Origin: an uncultured Bacteroidales bacterium
Lineage (GTDB): Bacteria > Bacteroidota > Bacteroidia > Bacteroidales > UBA932
Direction: 5' to 3'
Assembly: GCA_937901105.1 (NCBI GenBank)
Contig: CALCHD010000217.1
Span: 1-9,979 of the forward strand
DNA length: 9,979 nt
Within the stretch, counting starts at the first letter, position 1. Each line of letters opens with the position of its first letter. The position numbers were made by a program, and so were the translations under genes. Positions 1 through 7,499 of the stretch are shown one piece after another. The notes below the pieces were generated by a model. That model did no database searches. It saw nothing but the letters and a program-made list of their open reading frames with translations, and was not told the origin of the DNA.

Positions 1-840
1 GACAACATCGGAGAAGAACTGTTTATCGACTTGGTGGGAACTCGAAAGCCTGTCCTATTCATCGAAGGCGATGCAGTGCATAGCATCGACGCAAAGCTTT
101 ACCCTCTCGTCTTCCCCGACTATACGGTCCGACCGTTAGGCAGTTGCAACAAAGTGATCGAATCGACGCGTACTTTCAACGACCTCAAACACATGCACCA
201 CCTCGACAGCCGCGGTATCGTCGATCGCGACCGTCGTACAGAAAACGAAGTAGATTATCTGCGTAACAAAAACATCATGGTGCCCGAGGTCGCCGAAATT
301 GAAAACATGTTTCTGATAGAAGGCGTCATAAAGACCATGGCACGAAGAAGAGGTAAAGACCCCGACAAAATTTTCAACGCCGTCAAAACAGCAATTACAA
401 AAATGTTTCGCTCCCACCTCGAAAGCCAGGCTTTGCTCCACGTACGCCACAAAGTGAAACACGACGTCGAATATCGCATCGACGCACGATTTAACTCTAT
501 ATCCGAACTCGAACAACACCTCAGAAGCCTCGAAGAAAAATTGCGCCCTCGCGAGACCTTCAATCGCCTAAGAGCCGAATTCAGACAAATGCTGGAGACC
601 AACAACTATGCAGGCATTCTCAGAGTATTCAACCATAAGCCGATGCTTTCCGAATCAAACGTGGCTGCCTTTCTCGACTATCGCTCCAAAGAACAATACA
701 TCAAAGGCGTGCTCAATGTGCTGAAAGGAAATAGTAAAGACGCAAAGCAAATTCGTGCATCGATAAAACACTGCTTCGGACTATCGCTCGACGACAAGCC
801 GTTAAAAGATACACTAAACCAAAACAAACAAACTAATTGA
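1..840 (+). CDS. DUF4435/TOPRIM-like protein, C-terminal part of a probable AAA-type ATPase (5' partial)
   Basis: The frame is open from base 1 to the TAA-less end at a TGA (838-840), so the start lies outside the window and 279 residues are visible. The codon TTG at 31 could be read as a start, but the open frame continues upstream without a break, so I treat the gene as cut. Visible motifs are a hydrophobic strand followed by FIEGD (Glu at 64-66, Asp at 70-72), a VDRDR motif with two Asp codons at 223-225 and 229-231, and AEIENMF near 289-309. An early Glu followed by a DxD is the pattern of a TOPRIM-like metal site, as in OLD-type nucleases and DUF4435. In related proteins, from memory, an ABC/AAA ATPase domain comes first; none of it is visible here. 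The C-terminal half is charged and helical, ending in a Lys/Asn/Gln-rich tail. Codon use (GAA, AAA, CGC/CGA) matches only the first part of the next gene. The role is unknown; a nucleic-acid or defence function is possible, and a link to glycogen is not supported. Confidence 0.7.
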   Translation, partial: DNIGEELFIDLVGTRKPVLFIEGDAVHSIDAKLYPLVFPDYTVRPLGSCNKVIESTRTFNDLKHMHHLDSRGIVDRDRRTENEVDYLRNKNIMVPEVAEIENMFLIEGVIKTMARRRGKDPDKIFNAVKTAITKMFRSHLESQALLHVRHKVKHDVEYRIDARFNSISELEQHLRSLEEKLRPRETFNRLRAEFRQMLETNNYAGILRVFNHKPMLSESNVAAFLDYRSKEQYIKGVLNVLKGNSKDAKQIRASIKHCFGLSLDDKPLKDTLNQNKQTN

Positions 841-863
841 TACAAAAATAAAAGTCAAGACAG

Positions 864-2867
864 ATGAAAAAGAAATTAGCAATTCTGAAAAGCGACCCAT
901 GGCTCGAACCGTTTGCCGATGCAATTGTTGGTCGTCACAACAGTGTCATTGAAAAATTAAATGACCTGACATCTGCCACAGATGGCTCTCTTTCTAACTT
1001 CGCAAATGCTCACAAATATTTCGGACTTCACAAAAACGGACGCAAAGGTTGGGTGTTTCGTGAATATGCCCCGAATGCTACTGATATAACGCTCGTCGGA
1101 ACCTTCTCCGACTGGCAGAAAAAAGATGAATTTCGCCTTTCAAACATCGGCGACGGAGTCTGGGAAATCACTCTTGACAAAAATACACTCAAACATGGCG
1201 ACCTCTACAAGATGATCGTCACTTGGGACGGCGGTCAGGGAGAACGAATCCCGGCATACGCCACAAGAGTAGTGCAAGACCCTGCAACACACATTTTCTC
1301 GGCTGAAGTCTATGACCCAAAAGAAAAATACGAGTTTAAGACTAAACGCTTCAAACCCGACACTAAGCCATTGCTAATCTACGAATGCCACATCGGCATG
1401 GCGCAAATCGAACCACGTGTCGGCTCCTACGACGAATTCAGAGAAAACATCTTGCCTCGAATTGCCAAAGACGGCTACAACGCTATACAAATAATGGCGA
1501 TACAAGAGCATCCATATTACGGCTCGTTTGGCTACCATGTCTCCAACTTCTTCGCAGCTTCAAGCCGCTTCGGAACTCCCGACCAGCTCAAACACCTTAT
1601 CGACGAAGCTCACCGATTGGGCATAGCTGTGATTATGGATATTGTCCACTCTCATGCAGTGAAGAACGAGCTGGAGGGATTGAGCAATTTTGACGGTACA
1701 TCCACACTGTATTTCCATGCCGGTGAGAAGGGAGACCATCCTGCATGGGATACCCGCTGCTTTGACTACGGCAAGGATGAGACCCTTTACTTCCTCCTTT
1801 CAAACTGCAAATACTGGATGGAGGAGTATAATCTTGACGGATTCCGCTTTGACGGCATAACCAGCATGCTTTACTGGGACCATGGGCTAGGGCGTGCATT
1901 TGGAGGATATGAGGATTACTTTAACGGCAATGTGGATGTGGATGCCCTTGTATATCTTGGACTTGCAAATGACATGATAAAGGAGATCCATCCCGATGCG
2001 TTTACTATTGCGGAGGATATGAGCGGGATGCCGGGACTGGCAGCCCCAATCCACGAAGGGGGCTGGGGATTTGACTACAGGATGAGCATGGGTGTTCCCG
2101 ACAACTGGATAAAATGGATCAAGGAGGTTCCCGACGAGAAATGGAATGTCTGCGACATGTGGTGGCAGCTGACCAATAAGAGGGCGGATGAGAAGACAGT
2201 GAGCTATGCAGAGTGCCACGACCAGGCTATGGTAGGAGACAAGACTATCATATTCAGGCTTATGGATGCCCTTATGTATACGCATATGGACTTGGGCATG
2301 CAGAGCCTTGATGTTGACAGGGCAATGGCGCTGCACAAGATGATAAGGCTGATTACCATAGCAACTGCCGGCAACGGATACCTTAATTTTATGGGCAACG
2401 AGTTCGGTCATCCTGAATGGATTGACTTCCCTAGGGAAGGAAACGGCTGGTCCCATCTGTATGCAAGAAGGCAGTGGAGCCTTGCTGACAGCCCGTTCTT
2501 GAGATACGGCAAGCTGCTGGCGTTTGACAAGAAGATGATACACCTTTTCAGGGATAATGATATTCTTGCGTCTGCTCCAATATCAGTTTACAACGACGAG
2601 CCTAAACAGGTGCTGGTTATGGAGAGGGGAGATTTTGTATTTGTGTTCAACTTCAGCCCGTCTGAATCGTACAGCAATTACAGGGTAAATATCTTTGGCG
2701 GAGAGTATTCTATGGTGCTGGATACAGACTGGAAAGAATTTAACGGGTATGAAAGGAACAGAAAAAAACAGGTGCATTATACGCAGGAGGATGCCCAGGG
2801 CACGTTTTTGTCACTTTACATCCCTGCAAGGACCGCTTTTGTCCTTAAACGTAAATTAGTTAAATAA
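864..2867 (+). CDS. glgB: 1,4-alpha-glucan (glycogen) branching enzyme, GH13 with CBM48
   Basis: This 667-residue cytoplasmic enzyme cuts alpha-1,4 glucan chains and re-attaches the pieces as alpha-1,6 branches on glycogen. An N-terminal helical segment (about 1-55) is followed by a CBM48-like beta-sandwich (about 60-150, with the GTFSDWQ motif) and the GH13 barrel. Visible catalytic regions are MDIVHSH (Asp259, His264), DGFRFDG with nucleophile Asp330, AEDMSG with acid/base Glu384, and YAECHDQ with Asp453. A C-terminal beta domain ends the protein. The layout is the eukaryote-like branching enzyme subtype common in Bacteroidales, and the length is normal. The ATG at 864 follows the previous gene by 23 AT-rich bases with no clear ribosome binding site. 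Oddity: synonymous codon use switches sharply near codon 260 while the reading frame and motifs stay intact (see 1612-1670), so the gene may be a chimera of two sources. Family assignment is very secure. Confidence 0.96.
   Translation: MKKKLAILKSDPWLEPFADAIVGRHNSVIEKLNDLTSATDGSLSNFANAHKYFGLHKNGRKGWVFREYAPNATDITLVGTFSDWQKKDEFRLSNIGDGVWEITLDKNTLKHGDLYKMIVTWDGGQGERIPAYATRVVQDPATHIFSAEVYDPKEKYEFKTKRFKPDTKPLLIYECHIGMAQIEPRVGSYDEFRENILPRIAKDGYNAIQIMAIQEHPYYGSFGYHVSNFFAASSRFGTPDQLKHLIDEAHRLGIAVIMDIVHSHAVKNELEGLSNFDGTSTLYFHAGEKGDHPAWDTRCFDYGKDETLYFLLSNCKYWMEEYNLDGFRFDGITSMLYWDHGLGRAFGGYEDYFNGNVDVDALVYLGLANDMIKEIHPDAFTIAEDMSGMPGLAAPIHEGGWGFDYRMSMGVPDNWIKWIKEVPDEKWNVCDMWWQLTNKRADEKTVSYAECHDQAMVGDKTIIFRLMDALMYTHMDLGMQSLDVDRAMALHKMIRLITIATAGNGYLNFMGNEFGHPEWIDFPREGNGWSHLYARRQWSLADSPFLRYGKLLAFDKKMIHLFRDNDILASAPISVYNDEPKQVLVMERGDFVFVFNFSPSESYSNYRVNIFGGEYSMVLDTDWKEFNGYERNRKKQVHYTQEDAQGTFLSLYIPARTAFVLKRKLVK
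1612..1670. other. Abrupt codon-usage breakpoint inside glgB (possible recombination or assembly junction)
   Basis: Hand counts in the glgB frame, before versus after about nt 1661: Glu GAA/GAG 13/2 versus 6/18; Lys AAA/AAG 17/4 versus 10/12; Arg AGG 0 versus 12, and CGN 10 versus 4; Gln CAA/CAG 4/3 versus 0/8. The last first-style codons are GAA and CGA in the segment reading DEAHRLG; the first run of second-style codons is in the segment reading KNELEG. The interval between them encodes the highly conserved MDIVHSH catalytic region, where two related genes could share enough identity to recombine or be mis-joined. The protein is not disturbed. Confidence 0.75.
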
Positions 2868-2879
2868 AAAATTTTGTTG

Positions 2880-2887
2880 TAATTTCG
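2880..2887 (+). promoter_or_regulatory. Weak candidate Bacteroidetes-type -7 box upstream of the debranching gene
   Basis: TAATTTCG differs at one position from the Bacteroidetes -7 consensus TAnnTTTG. A TTAG (2856-2859), one mismatch from the -33 TTTG element, lies 20 bases upstream, within the usual spacing, but inside the last codons of glgB. An alternative is TTTG at 2873-2876 with TATCTACA at 2897-2904, also 20 bases apart but a poorer -7 match. The 43-base gap may therefore contain a promoter that makes the debranching/GT4/GH57 genes partly independent of glgB. The call is tentative. Confidence 0.3.
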
Positions 2888-2897
2888 CGCGCAAAAT
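2882..2897. repeat. Imperfect 16-bp palindrome with GCGCGC core between glgB and the debranching gene
   Basis: ATTTCGCGCGCAAAAT matches its own reverse complement at 14 of 16 positions; the centre GCGCGC is perfect. It overlaps the candidate -7 box and sits 13 bases before the next ATG, in an otherwise AT-rich gap. It could be an operator or may simply be a by-product of promoter sequence; no loop is available for a stable RNA hairpin. Confidence 0.5.
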
Positions 2898-2910
2898 ATC
2901 TACATATCAT

Positions 2911-4839
2911 ATGGCATACTTGGAATTTAATAAAGAGGAGCTGGTAAACCTTGAGTATTCTTTGGAGCGTGAGATTCTGCTCAGCAATAGGGCGGGAGGT
3001 TACGTGAATACAACCATAGTTGGCTGTAATACAAGAAAATACCATGGATTGCTAGTTGTTCCAATTGAGAATTTTGGAGGAGACAAGCACATTCTTCTCT
3101 CTACTTTGCACGAATCCCTAATACAGCATGGCCAGAGCTTCAACTTGGGCATCACATCATACGGTGATGTATATGAGCCAAGAGGCCACAAGTACATTGT
3201 AGACTTTGAGATGGACTATGCTTCAACCATCACATATAGGGTTGGCGGAATGAAGTTCAGCAAGACTATCATGTTCTTGAGAGATACCGAGGAGGTTCTT
3301 ATCAAATATACCCTGTTGGAGGCCCATTCGCCTACAACATTGAGAATCAAACCTTTCTTGGCATATAGAAATATTCACGCACTTACAGCTGCAAACACTT
3401 CTGCAAACACCAGATACAATGCAGTTGACAACGGTGTGGCCTTTAACCTTTACGAGGGCTTCCCTACACTTAATCTTCAGCTTAACAAGAAGAATGAGTG
3501 GATTGCCTCTCCAGACTGGTATAAGGGTATCGTCTACAAGGAGGAGAGCAGAAGAGGTTTCGAGTGCAAGGAGGATCTGTTCGTTCCAGGTTACTTTGAG
3601 CTGCCTATCAAGAAAGGTGAGAGCATCATCCTTTCAGCTTCTACAGGTGAGGCAGTTCCTGCCAAGTCGCTTAAGGCCAGATTTGAGAAGGAGGTTCTTA
3701 AGAGAGACAATACAAGAGGCAACTATGAGGCATGCCTGAAGCTTGCAGCAGGCCAGTTCCTTATCAAGCACGCAGGTGAGTACAGCGTTTGTTCCGGTTA
3801 CTCATGGGATTATGAGAGCTTGAGGGAGTCTTTCATTGCCCTTCCTGGTCTTACACTATATAATAATGGTGACGCGGAGAGATTTGAGAAGGTAATTGAC
3901 AGTACCATCAAGCGTCATAGGAACAGCATGTTGTGTGAATCAGACTGCCCTGACAGCGGCTTGTGGTTCATCAGAGCTATCCAACAGTATGTAGATTATG
4001 GTGCAGATGCTGCACAGGTATGGAAAAAGTACGGCAAATGGCTTGTAGATATCATTGAGTCGTTCCTTAACAACAGCAGGGAGAGTGTGACTCTTCATGA
4101 GAACGGACTGTTGTGGGCGCAGAAATATGGTGTTGCCCTTACATGGATGAATACTTATGTAGACGGCAGGCCGGTAAGTGAGCGCGGCGGATACCAGGTT
4201 GAGGTGAATGCCCTATGGTACAACGCACTTTGCTTTGTAAGGGACCTTGACCTTAAATTTGGAAAAGGCAAGCTTGTACAGAAGACAGACAATATTATAG
4301 GTAAGATAAGGGAGAACTACACCAGAGTGTTCTGGTGCGAGGAGAGAAACCATCTTGCTGACCACGTTGATGACAAAGGCCAGAATGTGTTTACAAGACC
4401 TAACCAGCTTATAGCTTGTTGTGTAAAATACTCTCCGCTTGATGACGAGGCCAAGATGGCTGTCCTTACAGCTGTGAAGAGAGAACTCCTTACAGTAAGG
4501 GGCATCAGATCCCTTTCTCCTAAAAATCCTTTGTACAGAGGAGTATACGAGGGCGACCAGGGAAGCAGGGATATTGCACACTTCAACGGATGTGCGTTCC
4601 CATGGCTGCTTGGACCATATATTGAGGCAAATCTTGCACTTACAGGCAAGAGCTTTGTCAGAAAGGCAAAAGAGCTTCTGGATGCATTTGAGGAGGACAT
4701 GGAGATTCACGGCATTGGATCAGTTGCAGAGATTTATGACGGTGACCCTTCACACAAGCCTCACGGATGTATCTCTTCTGCAATAAGCGTTGCAGAGATC
4801 TTGAGGGGAAAGAGCATGTTGAACAGAATTAAAAAGTAA
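2911..4839 (+). CDS. Glycogen debranching enzyme, GH133 amylo-alpha-1,6-glucosidase family
   Basis: The 642-residue protein is expected to remove alpha-1,6 branch points from glycogen in the cytoplasm. The N-terminal domain (about 1-260, GDE_N type) opens with the family signature NRAGGYVNTTIVGCNTRKYH. The C-terminal (alpha/alpha)6 barrel (about 270-630, GDE_C type) shows ESFIALPGLTL, LTWMNTYVDG, EVNALWYNAL, TRPNQ, SLSPKNPLYRG, GCAFPWLLGPY and GSVAEIYDGDP. Glu607 in the last motif is in the position of the usual catalytic base. Two conserved acidic positions differ from the common pattern: the Asp of TWMD is Asn414, and the Asp of GRDT is Glu306; Asn at the first may be normal in the Bacteroidetes branch. 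The length is normal for the short prokaryotic form, which lacks the 4-alpha-glucanotransferase half of the eukaryotic enzyme. ATG at 2911 follows a 43-base gap that may hold a promoter. The stop is six bases from the next start, implying co-transcription. Confidence 0.92.
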   Translation: MAYLEFNKEELVNLEYSLEREILLSNRAGGYVNTTIVGCNTRKYHGLLVVPIENFGGDKHILLSTLHESLIQHGQSFNLGITSYGDVYEPRGHKYIVDFEMDYASTITYRVGGMKFSKTIMFLRDTEEVLIKYTLLEAHSPTTLRIKPFLAYRNIHALTAANTSANTRYNAVDNGVAFNLYEGFPTLNLQLNKKNEWIASPDWYKGIVYKEESRRGFECKEDLFVPGYFELPIKKGESIILSASTGEAVPAKSLKARFEKEVLKRDNTRGNYEACLKLAAGQFLIKHAGEYSVCSGYSWDYESLRESFIALPGLTLYNNGDAERFEKVIDSTIKRHRNSMLCESDCPDSGLWFIRAIQQYVDYGADAAQVWKKYGKWLVDIIESFLNNSRESVTLHENGLLWAQKYGVALTWMNTYVDGRPVSERGGYQVEVNALWYNALCFVRDLDLKFGKGKLVQKTDNIIGKIRENYTRVFWCEERNHLADHVDDKGQNVFTRPNQLIACCVKYSPLDDEAKMAVLTAVKRELLTVRGIRSLSPKNPLYRGVYEGDQGSRDIAHFNGCAFPWLLGPYIEANLALTGKSFVRKAKELLDAFEEDMEIHGIGSVAEIYDGDPSHKPHGCISSAISVAEILRGKSMLNRIKK

Positions 4840-4845
4840 AGAGCG

Positions 4846-6165
4846 ATGAAAGTATTGATGTTTGGATGGGAGTTCCCTCCACATATTGCCGGTGGTTTGG
4901 GTACTGCATGTTACGGACTTACCAAAGGTCTTGCAAAACATGATGTTGAGGTTCTGTTCGTTATGCCTTCAGCTTCTGGCGATGAGGACCAGAGCGCTGT
5001 GAAAATTATTAATGCAAGTGACATTTCAGTTGCAGAGGTTTGGGGAAAAACAGACTTGAGCAGACTTGAGAGCTTCCTGGATAAAGTGAGCTTCTTCAAG
5101 GTTTCTTCAGGCCTTGTACCTTATATTGACCCCGAGATGTTCTCTTCTATGGTTGAGACAACCGAGCAGAGAAACCGTTGGGAGGAGTATGAGCAGTTCA
5201 AGATCCACTATGGCGGAAAATACAAGTTCTCCGGAAAATATGGTGCAAACCTTATGGAGGAGGTGCAGAGATATGCAATGGTGGCCAGTGCAATTGCACT
5301 TGAGAACGATTTTGATGTGATTCATGCTCATGACTGGCTTACATATGCTGCAGGTATTGCTGCCAAGAAGATTTCAGGCAAACCGCTTGTAATCCACGTG
5401 CATGCAACCTCATTTGACCGTGCCAGCGACAATGCAATAGACCCTAGAGTCTTTGCATTGGAGAAGATGGGTATGGAGGCTGCAGACAAGATTATGGCTG
5501 TAAGTAACCTTACCAGAAACATCGTAATCAACAAATACGGTATCGACCCTTCAAAAGTTGTGGCAGTACACAATGCTGTTGACTTCAACGAGTTCAAGCA
5601 GATGGAGGTGAAGAGGGGTGTAGATGACAAGATTGTTACATTCCTTGGCCGTATCACATATCAGAAAGGTCCTGAGTATTTCATAGAGGCAGCAAACAAA
5701 GTGCTTAAGAAATGCCCTAATGTAAGATTTGTAATGGCGGGTAACGGTGACCTTATGAACCGTTCTATCAGACGTGTTGCAAAATTGGGCATTGCAGACA
5801 GGTTCCACTTTACAGGCTTCCTTAAGGGAGATGATGTGAAGAAGATGTTTGCATATTCAGATGTTTATATAATGCCTTCTGTTTCAGAGCCGTTTGGTAT
5901 TTCACCACTAGAGGCGATGAAATCGAATGTGCCTAGTATCATCTCAAAACAGTCTGGTGTGGCAGAGGTGTTGAGCTATGCCATCAAGACAGATTTCTGG
6001 GATATTGACGCTATGGCAGATGCAATCTACGGATTGTTGAACTATCCTGCTCTTGCATCAATGAGTGCAAAATGCGGAGTAGAGGAGGTAAATAACCTTA
6101 AATGGGAGAATGCCGCCCTTAAGATGATAGATGTTTATCAGGAGGCTATAGATAACTTAAAGTAA
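4846..6165 (+). CDS. GT4 family glycosyltransferase, probable alpha-glucan/glycogen-related
   Basis: This 439-residue GT-B fold protein begins MKVLMFGWEFPPHIAGGLG, the N-terminal glycine loop of retaining glycosyltransferases (Gly16-Gly19). Further motifs are HAHDWLT (160-166), VIHVHATSFDR, the donor-diphosphate site FLGRITYQKG with Arg269 and Lys274, and EPFGISPLEA with the Glu348-x7-Glu356 pair typical of GT4/GT5. No signal peptide or membrane segment is visible, so it should be cytoplasmic. ATG at 4846 is six bases after the debranching stop, suggesting translational coupling. Placement between a debranching enzyme and a GH57 points to transfer of glucose onto an alpha-glucan or a related primer, but donor and acceptor cannot be read from sequence. 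Other possibilities are a maltooligosaccharide- or maltose-phosphate-forming GT4 or another sugar transferase. It is distinct from the GT3 synthase downstream, so the locus would hold two different candidate synthases. Confidence 0.9.
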   Translation: MKVLMFGWEFPPHIAGGLGTACYGLTKGLAKHDVEVLFVMPSASGDEDQSAVKIINASDISVAEVWGKTDLSRLESFLDKVSFFKVSSGLVPYIDPEMFSSMVETTEQRNRWEEYEQFKIHYGGKYKFSGKYGANLMEEVQRYAMVASAIALENDFDVIHAHDWLTYAAGIAAKKISGKPLVIHVHATSFDRASDNAIDPRVFALEKMGMEAADKIMAVSNLTRNIVINKYGIDPSKVVAVHNAVDFNEFKQMEVKRGVDDKIVTFLGRITYQKGPEYFIEAANKVLKKCPNVRFVMAGNGDLMNRSIRRVAKLGIADRFHFTGFLKGDDVKKMFAYSDVYIMPSVSEPFGISPLEAMKSNVPSIISKQSGVAEVLSYAIKTDFWDIDAMADAIYGLLNYPALASMSAKCGVEEVNNLKWENAALKMIDVYQEAIDNLK

Positions 6166-6189
6166 GAAACGAATAAAAATTAAACATAT

Positions 6190-7398
6190 ATGGAAAAGTC
6201 ACTTTGTCTTTATTTTCAAGTGCATCAGCCAGACAGGCTAAGATTGTATAGATTTTTTGATATAGGCAATGATTCTCAATATTTTGACGAGTTTGCCAAC
6301 AGAACTATCCTTAAGAGAATTGCGCAGCGCTGCTACCTGCCTATGAATGAGGTTATCTATGACCTTATCCAGAAGCACGGCAAGAACTTCAAAGTTGCAT
6401 TCTCTATTTCAGGCGCTGCTTTGGAGCAGTTTGAGCAGTATGCTCCTGAGGTTTTGGAGAGCTTCAAGAAATTGGCTTCTACCAAATGTGTGGAGTTCTT
6501 GGCAGAGACTTATTCCCATAGCCTTGCTTCATTGAAATCAGAGAAAGAGTTCAAGAACCAGGTTAAGGAGCATTGTGCAGCAATCAAGAAGCACTTTGGC
6601 GTAAAACCAAAGACTTTCAGAAACACAGAGCTTATCTACTCTGATTCTATAGGTGAGACTGTTGCAGCAATGGGCTTCAATACAATGCTTACAGAGGGCG
6701 CAAGGCACATTCTAGGATGGAAGAGCCCTAACTTCTTGTATACTAATGCAATCAATCCTAAATTGAAGCTTCTTCTAAAGAACTTCAACCTTAGCGATGA
6801 CATTGCTTTCCGTTTCTCTGACAGAAGCAACCCTAACTGGCCTGTAACCAGCGACAAATATGCTGCATGGCTTGCAGAGAGCGCTAAAGAGTCTGACATC
6901 ATCAACCTTTTCATGGATTATGAGACATTTGGCGAGCACCAGAATGCTTCTACAGGTATCCTTGAGTTCATGAGAGCGTTGCCTGAGGCAGTTCTTGCAA
7001 ATACAGAGCTTAAATTTGTTACCCCTTCAGAGGCGGCTGCAAAACACCAGCCTGTTGCACCTCTTCACGTACCATATGCAATCTCATGGGCAGATGAGGA
7101 GAGAGATACCAGCGCATGGTTGGGTAACGAGCTTCAGAACGAGGCATTTGAGAAACTTTACTCTTTGGAGAAAGGAGTAATGGCATCTAAAGATGAGGAG
7201 CTTCTTGCAGATTACAGAAAATTGCAGGAGAGCGACCACTTCTATTATATGTGTACAAAATTCTTCTCTGATGGAGCAGTACACAAATATTTTAACCCAT
7301 ATGACACTCCATATGAGGCATTCATCAACTATATGAATGTATTGAGCGATTTTGCTCTACGAGTTGAAAAAGCAAATAACAAACCTAAAAAAAAATAA
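6190..7398 (+). CDS. GH57 family alpha-amylase / alpha-glucanotransferase-like enzyme
   Basis: The 402-residue protein carries GH57 motifs: YFQVHQP (motif 1, His12), SGAALEQF around 74-82, FRNTELIYSD with the likely nucleophile Glu147, and MDYETFGEHQ with the likely acid/base Asp243. It has no signal peptide, so it should act on intracellular glycogen or maltooligosaccharides. GH57 includes alpha-amylases, 4-alpha-glucanotransferases, amylopullulanases and some branching enzymes, and the sequence alone does not decide which applies; the annotation most often used for this Bacteroidales member is alpha-amylase. It follows the GT4 gene by 24 AT-rich bases without a clear ribosome binding site and is likely in the same transcript. 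The protein ends in a lysine-rich tail encoded by a run of nine A (7387-7395) directly before TAA. A long hairpin lies just after the gene. Confidence 0.92.
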   Translation: MEKSLCLYFQVHQPDRLRLYRFFDIGNDSQYFDEFANRTILKRIAQRCYLPMNEVIYDLIQKHGKNFKVAFSISGAALEQFEQYAPEVLESFKKLASTKCVEFLAETYSHSLASLKSEKEFKNQVKEHCAAIKKHFGVKPKTFRNTELIYSDSIGETVAAMGFNTMLTEGARHILGWKSPNFLYTNAINPKLKLLLKNFNLSDDIAFRFSDRSNPNWPVTSDKYAAWLAESAKESDIINLFMDYETFGEHQNASTGILEFMRALPEAVLANTELKFVTPSEAAAKHQPVAPLHVPYAISWADEERDTSAWLGNELQNEAFEKLYSLEKGVMASKDEELLADYRKLQESDHFYYMCTKFFSDGAVHKYFNPYDTPYEAFINYMNVLSDFALRVEKANNKPKKK

Positions 7399-7421
7399 AT
7401 TAATACTTAAAAAGTAAGCGG

Positions 7422-7473
7422 ATTTGACTCAAAAGGACAGGATTTCAAAAGATTCTGCCCTTTTGAGTCAAAT
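7422..7473 (+). promoter_or_regulatory. Long inverted repeat / RNA hairpin in the gap before the synthase-phosphorylase gene
   Basis: Left arm 7422-7440 (ATTTGACTCAAAAGGACAG) pairs with right arm 7455-7473 (CTGCCCTTTTGAGTCAAAT) over 19 positions with one A-C mismatch and a 14-base loop; three more weak pairs can extend the base. TCAAAAG occurs both in the left arm (7429-7435) and in the loop (7445-7451), so CTTTTGA at 7460-7466 can form a long or a short alternative stem. TTTGAGT is likewise repeated at 7462-7468 and 7473-7479. No T-run follows the right arm on the + strand, so it is not a textbook intrinsic terminator; attenuation, mRNA end protection or a factor-dependent stop are possible. 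Confidence 0.75.
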
Positions 7474-7499
7474 TTGAGTTAAAAAACAGAACGATAAGA

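Noticed and set aside
31..33. TTG as a start codon for the first gene
   Set aside because: The same frame is open to base 1 and reads as protein-like sequence, so the gene more likely starts before the window.
1887..2543. 218-codon open frame on the minus strand
   Set aside because: It lies fully antisense to the conserved catalytic half of glgB, has no recognisable motif, and is explained by the codon composition of glgB.
4213..4710. 165-codon open frame on the minus strand
   Set aside because: It is antisense to the conserved C-terminal domain of the debranching enzyme and shows no family features.
7387..7395. Run of nine A as a slippage or frameshift site
   Set aside because: It encodes three Lys at the very end of the GH57 gene; a shift would add only a few residues before the next stop, so no function is suggested.
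7404..7416. Small inverted repeat TACTT...AAGTA after the GH57 stop as a terminator
   Set aside because: It has only five A/T-rich pairs with a three-base loop, too weak to call.
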